Assembly: GCF_000382705.1 (NCBI RefSeq)
Contig: NZ_ARQE01000013.1
Coordinates: forward strand, 1 to 64,000
Source: Aureimonas ureilytica DSM 18598 = NBRC 106430
Lineage (GTDB): Bacteria; Pseudomonadota; Alphaproteobacteria; Rhizobiales; Rhizobiaceae
Reading direction: 5' to 3'
Length of the DNA stretch: 64,000 bases
This document shows positions 11,501-18,216 of this stretch, piece by piece. The notes beneath the pieces are model-generated. The model ran no database searches. It was not told the origin of the DNA and worked only from the letters and a program-made list of their open reading frames with translations. Positions within the stretch are counted from its first letter, which is position 1, and the number at the start of each line of letters is the position of its first letter. Both the position numbers and the translations under genes were made by a program.

Positions 11501-11906
11501 TCGAGGCCTCCACCGCGAAGAGGATGAAGGTGAAGGTCGCGTAGATCAGCGAGGTGATGGTGGAGCCGATATAGCCGAAGCCCGCGCCGCGCGTCAGAAG
11601 GTCGATATCGACGCCGTAGCGCGCGGCATAGAGGCTGATCGGCAGGCCGGTGACGAGCAGCACGAAGCCGACCACTATGATCGCCAGCGCCGCGTTGGAA
11701 AAGCCGAAGGAGAGGGTGATCGCGCCGCCGATCGCCTCCAGCGCCAGGAAGGAGATCGCGCCAATCGCGGTCTGCGACACTTGCGGGGCGGACCATCGCC
11801 GCGCGCGCTTGGCGGTGAAGCGCAGCGCGTAGTCTTCCAGCGTTTGATCGGCGACCCAGCGATTGTATTCGCGTCGGACGGGAAGAATGCGTTGACGCGC
11901 GGCCAT
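8520..11906 (-). CDS. NCS1-type permease fused to hybrid histidine kinase (with Cys-rich linker)
   Basis: This 1,128-residue multidomain sensor begins with a ~485-residue membrane region of about 12 hydrophobic segments, like NCS1 purine/cytosine permeases (start RREYNRWVADQTLEDYALRF; YGVDIDLLTRGAGFGYIGS). Residues 505-542 hold eight Cys (CGVC at 505-508, CSLCC at 528-532) and look like a zinc-ribbon. Two more membrane segments follow (about 575-595 and 610-630), then a coiled linker and HisKA with His687 in SHELRTPLN. HATPase, a receiver (LLDVQMPG) and a ~75-residue tail close the protein. It probably senses a nitrogenous solute and phosphorylates the overlapping regulator. An alternative ATG lies at 11951. 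Fusions of this kind parallel CbrA, which uses an SLC5 domain. Confidence 0.88.
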   Translation of the reverse strand: MAARQRILPVRREYNRWVADQTLEDYALRFTAKRARRWSAPQVSQTAIGAISFLALEAIGGAITLSFGFSNAALAIIVVGFVLLVTGLPISLYAARYGVDIDLLTRGAGFGYIGSTITSLIYATFTFILFAVEASIMTAALQLAFGVPLWLGYIVSALAVVPLVTHGVTWISRFQLATQPIWIGLNILPIGFILWQDWGAVDAWLNFPGLDGMSEADGLSLVKFGAAASVILALMPQIGEQVDILRFLPEPRRASLRDRAARSWWLALLAAGPGWIVLGVPKLFFGSFLAVLALRAGVSPDHAAEPAAMYQVAFGFVLPSPQAAALLTAGFVVVSQLKINVMNAYAGSLAWSNFFSRLTHSHPGRVVWLVFNVAIALLLMELGIYEALEVTFGLFANVAVAWLGAIVADLAINKPLGLSPPGIEFKRAHLYDLNPVGLGAMGLATLVSLLAFAGAFGEVAQALSAFVALGVALVTAPLIAYATGGRYYLARKPRAEWAKRREITCGVCELPFEPEDMAYCPAYAAPICSLCCSLDARCHDLCKPHARFSAQVASLGAALPAPLRKRIDAKVGHYIGGFALLAGVISVVLALIYYQAVLASPDDTEVIARALWAAFFVLMIVAGISTWFFVLAQESRRVAQEESARQTALLLKEIEAHRQTDAALQKAKETAEAASLAKSRYVVGMSHELRTPLNAVLGYAQLLEQDVAIPPAKIGGIRTIRRSAEHLSGLIDGLLDISKIETGRLQLQRSEVRLADFLAQLVDMFQLQASAKGLRFQFVRPDTLPEVVRTDEKRLRQILINLLSNAVKYTETGGVTFEVAYRSQVAILTVSDTGPGIAEPELGRIFEPFERGSAAQGKAPGLGLGLTITRLLANLMGGDIKVISEPGAGSRFEVRVMLSALPPGRASPLPTAPERGAAHAIRGYGGPRRTVLAVDDDETHRDLMVELLRPLGFIVLTAPDGPAALALTAEMRPDLFLLDVQMPGMSGWDLAKALRANGQKGGIVMLSATFAEAPGVGETGPEAAAQLPKPFDVRQLLATVGDVLGLEWTQGEPATEATDSAPLRYPAPAIRAQLLQFGRIGYAKGIEQVLANLENEAGMKPFVDAMRVPLGAFDLRRIVALLEAAPDD

Positions 11907-12023
11907 GCCTGTTTTCTGGGTCGTTCGATGGGTCGGCTGAATTTTGAGCATTGTCCACGTCGCACCGCAGAAGCGCAAGAGCCGGCGTCTCTCCCGCATC
12001 CACGTCCGGCATGGAGGCCGACC

Positions 12024-12039
12024 TACGTCGTTTGACGTA
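12024..12039. promoter_or_regulatory. 16-bp palindrome, candidate operator between the permease-kinase gene and urtA
   Basis: TACGTC-GTTT-GACGTA is a perfect 6+6 dyad with a 4-base spacer. It lies about 100 bases upstream of urtA and 120-190 bases upstream of the kinase start, depending on which start is used. Short dyads of this form are typical of dimeric NarL/FixJ-type regulators. Binding by the neighbouring regulator is inference. Confidence 0.4.
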
Positions 12040-12136
12040 TGGGCGAAGCGCGGAAGCCCGGCCGATAGTCCTCTCCGACAGCGAACGCAGGCGCCGAAAC
12101 GGGCGGTGCGACGCGGCACGAAGAGGGGAACGCACC

Positions 12137-13441
12137 ATGACTTTCAAGGCTAGGCTTTGCGGCGTCGCGCTGGCGGCAGCGCTGTCCACCACCGCGCTTC
12201 ATGGCGCGCTCGCGGCCGAGGACACGATCAAGGTCGGCATCCTTCATTCGCTCTCGGGCACGATGGCGATTTCGGAGACGACCCTGAAAGACGCCATGCT
12301 CATGCTCATCGACGAGCAGAACAAGAAGGGCGGCCTTCTCGGCAAGAAGCTCGAAGCCGTGGTCGTGGACCCCGCCTCCGACTGGCCGCTCTTTGCGGAA
12401 AAAGCCCGTCAGCTGATCGCGCAGGACAAGGTCGCCGCCACCTTCGGCTGCTGGACCTCGGTGTCGCGCAAGTCGGTTCTGCCGGTCTTCAAGGAGCTGA
12501 ACTCGATCCTCTTCTACCCCGTGCAGTACGAGGGTGAGGAATCCGAGCGCAACGTCTTCTACACGGGCGCCGCTCCCAACCAGCAGGCGATCCCCGCCGT
12601 CGACTACCTCATGAAGGAAGGCGTCGAGCGCTGGGTTCTGGAAGGCACGGACTATGTCTATCCGCGCACCACGAACAAGATCCTCGAAGCGTACCTCAAG
12701 TCCAAGGGTGTCGCCGCCGAGGACATCAAGGTGAACTACACGCCCTTCGGCTTCTCCGACTGGCAGACCGAGGTCTCGGCGATCAAGGATTTCAGCGGCT
12801 CCGGCAAGAAGACGGCCGTGGTCTCGACCGTGAACGGCGACGCCAACGTGCCCTTCTACAAGGAACTCGCGAACCAGGGCGTCTCGGCCGAGACGACGCC
12901 GGTCATGGCCTTCTCGGTCGGCGAGGAAGAGCTCGCCGGCATCGACACCGCGCCGCTCGTCGGCCACCTCGCCGCCTGGAACTACTTCGAATCGGTCGAT
13001 ACGCCGGAGAACGAAGAGTTCATCGCGAAGTGGAAGGAGTTCACCAAGAACGACAAGCGCGTCACCAACGACCCGATGGAAGCCCACTATATCGGCTTCA
13101 ACATGTGGGTGAAGGCCGTCGAGGCCGCCGGCACGACCGATCCGGACAAGGTGATCGACGCGATGGTCGGCGTCGCCGTTCCCAATCTGTCGGGCGGCTA
13201 TTCCTCGATGGGCGCGAACCACCACATCACCAAGCCGGTGCTGATTGGCGAGATCCAGGCCGATGGCCAATTCGAGATCGTCGATCAGACGCCCGGCCTC
13301 GTGCTCGGCGACGAATGGTCGGACTTCCTGCCGGAATCGGCGCCGCTGATCGCCGATTGGCGCAAGCCCATGAGCTGCGGCAACTTCAACACGCAGACCG
13401 GCAAGTGCGGCGGTTCGGACGCCAAGGTGGCCTCCAACTGA
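12137..13441 (+). CDS. urtA: Urea ABC transporter substrate-binding protein UrtA
   Basis: This 434-residue periplasmic urea receptor belongs to the branched-chain amino-acid receptor superfamily. A Sec signal peptide spans about residues 1-26 (GALA cleavage). The mature protein starts with IKVGILHSLSGTMAISETTL. UrtA hallmarks such as ATFGCWTSVSRKSVLPVF and YPVQYEGEESERNVFYTGAA are present. The ATG at 12137 gives a normal signal peptide and follows an AGGGGAACG stretch. It is the first gene of urtABCDE. A hairpin separates it from urtB. Confidence 0.97.
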   Translation: MTFKARLCGVALAAALSTTALHGALAAEDTIKVGILHSLSGTMAISETTLKDAMLMLIDEQNKKGGLLGKKLEAVVVDPASDWPLFAEKARQLIAQDKVAATFGCWTSVSRKSVLPVFKELNSILFYPVQYEGEESERNVFYTGAAPNQQAIPAVDYLMKEGVERWVLEGTDYVYPRTTNKILEAYLKSKGVAAEDIKVNYTPFGFSDWQTEVSAIKDFSGSGKKTAVVSTVNGDANVPFYKELANQGVSAETTPVMAFSVGEEELAGIDTAPLVGHLAAWNYFESVDTPENEEFIAKWKEFTKNDKRVTNDPMEAHYIGFNMWVKAVEAAGTTDPDKVIDAMVGVAVPNLSGGYSSMGANHHITKPVLIGEIQADGQFEIVDQTPGLVLGDEWSDFLPESAPLIADWRKPMSCGNFNTQTGKCGGSDAKVASN

Positions 13442-13450
13442 GACACGTCG

Positions 13451-13477
13451 AGCGGCTCTCCCGACAGGAGAGCCGCT
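13451..13477 (+). terminator. 11-bp hairpin in the urtA-urtB spacer (attenuator)
   Basis: AGCGGCTCTCC (13451-13461) pairs perfectly with 13467-13477 around a 5-base loop, followed by TTTCT. It begins 10 bases past the urtA stop. Partial termination here would leave urtA mRNA more abundant than the permease/ATPase message. Confidence 0.65.
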
Positions 13478-13515
13478 TTCTGTCGCCTTCTTCCATCTAC
13501 CGATCCGGGACCCCC

Positions 13516-15171
13516 ATGTTGAATCATCTCCGCGCCGTTCTGACGGGCTTTCTGGAAGTGCTGGCGCTCAGCCTCGCGCTTCTGGCGGGCGCGTTCGTGG
13601 CGTTCGGCGGCACGTCCTTCGCGCAAGGGGCCGACCCCGCCGCCATCATCTCGGACTTCGCCGGCAAGAAAGGCTTCGAGGACACCGAAGCGACCGTCCG
13701 CGCCCTCGCCGCGACGGGCGACCCGCGCGTATCGACGGTGCTGGACGCATTGGCTGCGGGCGATCTCTATTATGGGAAGAGCGACAACCGCGTCGTGATC
13801 GCGACCGGCAAGGGGGCTTCGCTCGCCATTGCCGATCCGCTGACGGGAGGCTCGCTCGGCGAGGCGCCGAAGGCGAGCCTCGAGAAGGTGCGCGTCAAGA
13901 ATTCCATCCGCGCGCTCGTGGCGGAGTTGAAGGGCGGGCTGACGCTCGGCTCCAGCGACCCGGCCGAGCGCATGGCGGCGGCCGTCGGCCTGTTCGATAA
14001 AGCCGCGCCCGATCAGATCGCGGTGCTCGACGGCGCCATCGCCAAGGAAACCGACCCGGCGATCCGCGCGCGCTTCGCCGAGGCGAGGGCGGTGGCGGTG
14101 CTGCGATCCGACCGCCCTTCCGAGGAGCGGCGCGACGCCGCGCAACTCGTCGCCGCGCGTGGCGACCGGGCGGCGCAGAACGTCCTTTCGGCCTTCGTCG
14201 ATGATCCCGATCCGGCTGTCGCCAAGGCGGCGAGCGCGGGTTCGGCGTCGATCGCCCAGAGAATCGCGCTTTGGGGGCAGGCGCAGAACATCTGGTACGG
14301 GCTTTCGCTCGGCTCGGTCCTGCTTCTGGCCGCGATCGGCCTCGCCATTACGTTCGGCGTCATGGGCGTCATCAACATGGCGCATGGCGAGATGGTGATG
14401 ATCGGCGCCTACACGACCTTCGTCGTGCAGCAGGCGCTGCGTCTCCATGCGCCGCAATGGCTCGACTGGAGCCTCGCGCTCGCCCTTCCGCTCGCCTTCC
14501 TCGTCGCCGGCTTCGTCGGCTTCGTGATGGAACGCGGCATCATCCGCTTCCTCTACGGGCGTCCGCTCGAAACCCTGCTCGCGACCTTCGGCGTGTCGCT
14601 GATCCTTCAGCAGGCCGTTCGCACGCTCTTCGGGCCGACCAACCGCGAAGTGTCCAACCCCTCGTGGATGTCCGGCTCCTTCGATGTCGGCCTCATGGCC
14701 GTCACCTGGAACCGCCTCTGGATCATCGTCTTCGCGCTCGCCGTCTTCGCCGCGCTTCTCTTCGCGCTGAACCGCACCTCGGCCGGCCTCAAGATGCGCG
14801 CCGTGACGCAGAACCGGCGCATGGCCGCCGCCATGGGCATCCGCACGCCGATGGTGGACGCGATGACCTTCGCGCTCGGCTCCGGCATTGCCGGCATGGC
14901 GGGCGTCGCGCTCAGCCAGATCGACAATGTCTCGCCCGACTTGGGCCAAGGCTACATCATCGACAGTTTCATGGTGGTGGTCTTCGGCGGCGTCGGCAAT
15001 CTCTGGGGCACGCTCGTCGGAGCCATGAGCCTCGGCATCGTCAACAAGTTCCTCGAACCCTATGCCGGCGCGGTGCTCGGCAAGATCGTGGTGCTCGTCC
15101 TCATCATCCTCTTCATCCAGAAGCGCCCGCGCGGCCTCTTCGCCCTCAAGGGAAGGTTCGTCGACGCATGA
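13516..15171 (+). CDS. urtB: Urea ABC transporter permease UrtB
   Basis: This 551-residue permease has an N-terminal signal/anchor (about 1-36) and a ~225-residue soluble extension typical of UrtB. The C-terminal ~290 residues form the LivH-like membrane domain, with GVMGVINMAHGEMVMIGAY and TFGVSLILQQ. With UrtC it makes the transmembrane channel for urea. The stop codon overlaps the urtC start as ATGA (15168-15171). Length is normal for the family. Confidence 0.95.
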   Translation: MLNHLRAVLTGFLEVLALSLALLAGAFVAFGGTSFAQGADPAAIISDFAGKKGFEDTEATVRALAATGDPRVSTVLDALAAGDLYYGKSDNRVVIATGKGASLAIADPLTGGSLGEAPKASLEKVRVKNSIRALVAELKGGLTLGSSDPAERMAAAVGLFDKAAPDQIAVLDGAIAKETDPAIRARFAEARAVAVLRSDRPSEERRDAAQLVAARGDRAAQNVLSAFVDDPDPAVAKAASAGSASIAQRIALWGQAQNIWYGLSLGSVLLLAAIGLAITFGVMGVINMAHGEMVMIGAYTTFVVQQALRLHAPQWLDWSLALALPLAFLVAGFVGFVMERGIIRFLYGRPLETLLATFGVSLILQQAVRTLFGPTNREVSNPSWMSGSFDVGLMAVTWNRLWIIVFALAVFAALLFALNRTSAGLKMRAVTQNRRMAAAMGIRTPMVDAMTFALGSGIAGMAGVALSQIDNVSPDLGQGYIIDSFMVVVFGGVGNLWGTLVGAMSLGIVNKFLEPYAGAVLGKIVVLVLIILFIQKRPRGLFALKGRFVDA

Positions 15172-16325
15172 TCACCGCCCGCTTTCTGGGACCCCGCGCC
15201 CTCTGGCTCGCTGGCCTCCTCGTTCTCGTCGCCGTGCTCGTGCCCGTCTCGAACCTCGCGCTCGATGTCGGCCATCCCTTGCGCGTGCCGGATCATCTCG
15301 TGCCTCTGTTCGGCAAGTATCTCTCCTACGCGATCCTGGCGCTCAGCCTCGATCTCGTCTGGGGCTATGTCGGCATTCTCTCGCTCGGCCATGGCGCGTT
15401 CTTCGCACTCGGCGGCTATGCGATGGGCATGTATCTGATGCGCCAGATCGGCAGCCGGGGCGTCTATGCCAATCCGGTCCTGCCCGATTTCATGGTCTTC
15501 CTGAACTACAAGGAACTGCCCTGGTTCTGGCAGGGGTTCGACCAGTTCTGGTTCGCAGCGCTCATGGTGCTGCTGGTGCCGGGCCTTCTGGCCTTCCTGT
15601 TCGGGTATTTCGCCTTCCGCTCGCGGGTCACTGGCGTCTACCTCTCGATCATCACGCAAGCCCTGACCTACGCTTTGCTCCTCGCCTTCTTCCGAAACGA
15701 CATGGGGTTCGGCGGCAACAATGGCCTGACCGACTTCAAGGACATTCTCGGCTTCCCCATCCAGGCCGGATCGACGCGCGCCGCGCTCTTCGCCGCGACG
15801 GCAATCGTGCTCGCGCTCTTCGTGCTGATGGTCTCGGCCGTGACGCGCTCCAAGCTCGGGCTTCTGATGGTCGCCGTGCGGGACGCGGAAAGCCGCACGC
15901 GGTTCCTCGGCTGGCGGGCCGAGCATGTGAAGCTCTTCGCCTTCACGCTCTCGGCGGTGATGGCGGGCGTTGCCGGAGCGCTCTACGTGCCGCAGGTCGG
16001 CATCATCAATCCCGGCGAGTTCGCGCCGCTCAACTCGATCGAGGTCGTGGTCTGGACGGCGGTTGGCGGGCGCGGAACGATCCTCGGTCCGGTGCTCGGC
16101 GCGCTGCTCGTCAATGGCGGCAAGAGCTACTTCACCGCCGCCGCGCCCGAAAGCTGGCTCTTCGTTCTCGGCTCGCTCTTCGTGGTGGTCACGCTCTTCC
16201 TGCCGCGCGGCATCGTCGGCACGATCGACCAGGGCTGGCGCGCCCTGTCCGAGCGCCGCAGCGCGGCCCGCGCCGAGAAGGGCACCGCCTCGGGTGCTGC
16301 CACCAACCCCAGCCCGGCGGAGTGA
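15168..16325 (+). CDS. urtC: Urea ABC transporter permease UrtC
   Basis: This 385-residue LivM-like inner-membrane permease partners UrtB. It has about nine to ten hydrophobic segments. The conserved LDLVWGYVGILSLGHGAFFA lies near residue 60, and the cytoplasmic coupling region AVRDAESRTRFLGW lies near 240. The gene starts with the ATG of an ATGA overlap with urtB, which fixes the start. urtD begins 5 bases after its stop. Confidence 0.95.
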   Translation: MITARFLGPRALWLAGLLVLVAVLVPVSNLALDVGHPLRVPDHLVPLFGKYLSYAILALSLDLVWGYVGILSLGHGAFFALGGYAMGMYLMRQIGSRGVYANPVLPDFMVFLNYKELPWFWQGFDQFWFAALMVLLVPGLLAFLFGYFAFRSRVTGVYLSIITQALTYALLLAFFRNDMGFGGNNGLTDFKDILGFPIQAGSTRAALFAATAIVLALFVLMVSAVTRSKLGLLMVAVRDAESRTRFLGWRAEHVKLFAFTLSAVMAGVAGALYVPQVGIINPGEFAPLNSIEVVVWTAVGGRGTILGPVLGALLVNGGKSYFTAAAPESWLFVLGSLFVVVTLFLPRGIVGTIDQGWRALSERRSAARAEKGTASGAATNPSPAE

Positions 16326-16330
16326 CCCTC

Positions 16331-17170
16331 ATGACCATGACGAGTTCTGCCCCGGCGCGTATTTCGCCGCACCCCTATGCAACGCTTCTGGCCGAAGCGC
16401 GTGAGAGGGAAGCGGCCGGCCGGCCGCCGCGCGGCGAGACGCTGCTCTACCTCAATGGCGTGACCAAGAGCTTCGACGGGTTCAAGGCGATCAACGATCT
16501 GTCGCTCGTCGTCGCGCGCGGCGAGATGCGCGCCATCATCGGCCCGAACGGCGCCGGCAAGACGACGATGATGGATATCATCACCGGAAAGACCAAGCCC
16601 GACGCGGGCGAGGTCTATTTCGCGGGTGATACCGACCTGACGCGGCACGACGAGGCCGACATCGCCTCCATGGGCATCGGCCGCAAGTTCCAGAAGCCGA
16701 CCGTCTTCGAAAGCCACACGGTGGAGGACAATCTGGTTCTCGCCCTGTCCGGCCAGCGCGGCGTCTTCTCGACGCTGTTTCACAAGCGCACGACGACGGA
16801 AAAGGCGCGGATCGACGCGATCCTGGAGACGGTGCGCCTGACCTCGCGCCGCGACAAGCCGGCCGCCGACCTCAGCCACGGGCAGAAGCAATGGCTGGAA
16901 ATCGGCATGTTGCTGGCGCAGGACCCCGAGCTTCTTCTCGTGGACGAGCCGGTCGCGGGCATGACGGACGCGGAAACCGAGGAGACGGCCAAGCTCCTGC
17001 GTGAAATCGCCGAGACGCGCTCCGTCGTCGTGGTCGAACACGACATGCACTTCGTCCGCGCACTCGGCGTGAAGGTCACCTGCCTCCACGAGGGCCATGT
17101 TCTGGCCGAGGGCCCGCTCGATCAGGTCTCGGCCGATCCACGCGTCATCGAAGTCTATCTGGGGCGCTGA
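16331..17170 (+). CDS. urtD: Urea ABC transporter ATP-binding protein UrtD
   Basis: This ATPase subunit has 279 residues and a ~35-residue N-terminal extension before the core, as is common in UrtD. Walker A is GPNGAGKTT. The LivG-type variant signature reads DLSHGQKQWLEIGMLL, and Walker B is LLLVDEPVAGM. The H-loop is VVEHDMHFV. An in-frame ATG two codons downstream is an alternative start. urtE follows 2 bases after the stop. Confidence 0.95.
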   Translation: MTMTSSAPARISPHPYATLLAEAREREAAGRPPRGETLLYLNGVTKSFDGFKAINDLSLVVARGEMRAIIGPNGAGKTTMMDIITGKTKPDAGEVYFAGDTDLTRHDEADIASMGIGRKFQKPTVFESHTVEDNLVLALSGQRGVFSTLFHKRTTTEKARIDAILETVRLTSRRDKPAADLSHGQKQWLEIGMLLAQDPELLLVDEPVAGMTDAETEETAKLLREIAETRSVVVVEHDMHFVRALGVKVTCLHEGHVLAEGPLDQVSADPRVIEVYLGR

Positions 17171-17172
17171 CC

Positions 17173-17865
17173 ATGCTGACTGTTTCGAATGTCGATCTCT
17201 TCTATGGCGCGGCGCAGGCTCTGCGCGGCGTCTCCCTGAACGCGCAGAAGGGGCAGATTACCTGCGTCCTCGGCCGCAACGGTGTCGGCAAGACCTCGCT
17301 GATGCGCGCCATCGTCGGGCAGCAGGCGATCCGCTCCGGGCAGATCGCGCTGGACGGCAGCGACCTGAAGGGCGAGGCGCCCTACACGCGCGCCCGGCGC
17401 GGCATCGGCTTCGTGCCGCAGGGCCGCGAGGTCTTTCCGCTGCTCTCGGTGAAGGAAAATCTCCAGACCGGATTCGCGCCGGTGAAGCGCGGCGAGCGCA
17501 CCATTCCCGACCATGTGTTCGAGCTGTTTCCGGTGCTGAAATCCATGCTCTCGCGGCGCGGAGGCGATCTGTCGGGCGGCCAGCAGCAGCAGCTCGCCAT
17601 CGGCCGCGCGCTGGTGACGCGCCCGAGCCTCCTCGTGCTGGACGAGCCGACCGAGGGCATCCAGCCCTCGATCATCAAGGATATCGGCCGCGCCATCCGC
17701 TACCTGAAGGACGCCGGCATGGCCGTGCTTCTCGTGGAGCAATATCTCGAATTCTGCCGCGAGCTCGCCGACAAGGTTTACATCATGGATCGCGGCCAGA
17801 TCGTGTTCGAGGGCGTCGGCGCCGATCTGGACGACCCCGAGGTACGCAGGCACCTGACCGTCTGA
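17173..17865 (+). CDS. urtE: Urea ABC transporter ATP-binding protein UrtE
   Basis: This 230-residue LivF-like ATPase completes the urea importer. Walker A is GRNGVGKTS, the signature LSGGQQQQLAIGRAL and Walker B LLVLDEPTEGIQPSI, the last being characteristic of UrtE. It is the last gene of the operon. Imported urea would be split by urease, but no urease gene lies in this window. Confidence 0.96.
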   Translation: MLTVSNVDLFYGAAQALRGVSLNAQKGQITCVLGRNGVGKTSLMRAIVGQQAIRSGQIALDGSDLKGEAPYTRARRGIGFVPQGREVFPLLSVKENLQTGFAPVKRGERTIPDHVFELFPVLKSMLSRRGGDLSGGQQQQLAIGRALVTRPSLLVLDEPTEGIQPSIIKDIGRAIRYLKDAGMAVLLVEQYLEFCRELADKVYIMDRGQIVFEGVGADLDDPEVRRHLTV

Positions 17866-17881
17866 GGTCCAATCCTGAAAT

Positions 17882-17921
17882 CGGGCCGGTCGCGAGGGGA
17901 TGCTCAGCCCTCAGGCCGGCC
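17882..17921 (+). terminator. Imperfect stem-loop after urtE, possible terminator
   Basis: GGCCGG and GAGGG on the left arm pair with CCCTC and CCGGCC on the right arm, with a small internal loop and no T-run. It lies 17 bases past the urtE stop. Confidence 0.3.
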
Positions 17922-18008
17922 GCGCCGCGCCCTCTCGCCAATCCCGACACGCGCCATCACGAATTCCGAAGCTCTTCGATTTAACCATGCGAACGTCCAG
18001 AGCTCTTA

Positions 18009-18170
18009 GAGCGCCTAACAAAACCTCCGGGCGGAGGATGGTCGAGGGATTTTCGTCAGACCGTGCGGAGCAAAGCGCAGTCGATGCCGGCGGCATCGGC
18101 GAGCATTTGCGACAAAGCGGCTGGCGAAAAGAACCGATCAGCCGACCCCGCGAGGTATTGTTAGGTGCTC
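18009..18170. mobile_element. MITE-like non-coding element, 162 bp, with TTA target duplication
   Basis: The ends are inverted repeats: GAGCGCCTAACAAAACCTC at 18009-18027, and at 18152-18170 a sequence whose complement reads GAGCACCTAACAATACCTC (17 of 19 match). Each side is flanked by TTA (18006-18008 and 18171-18173), as expected for a 3-bp target duplication of the TNA type made by some IS5-family groups. The 124-bp interior has no convincing gene. It fits a miniature element mobilised in trans by an IS5-like transposase. The family assignment is inference. Confidence 0.65.
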
Positions 18171-18216
18171 TTAAGACTTGCCGGGCATGATGGCGTGCTG
18201 AGGCAAGGATCGCTTG

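Noticed and set aside
13516-14260. N-terminal half of UrtB as a separate fused gene
   Set aside because: Long UrtB proteins normally carry this soluble extension, so it is not an unusual fusion.
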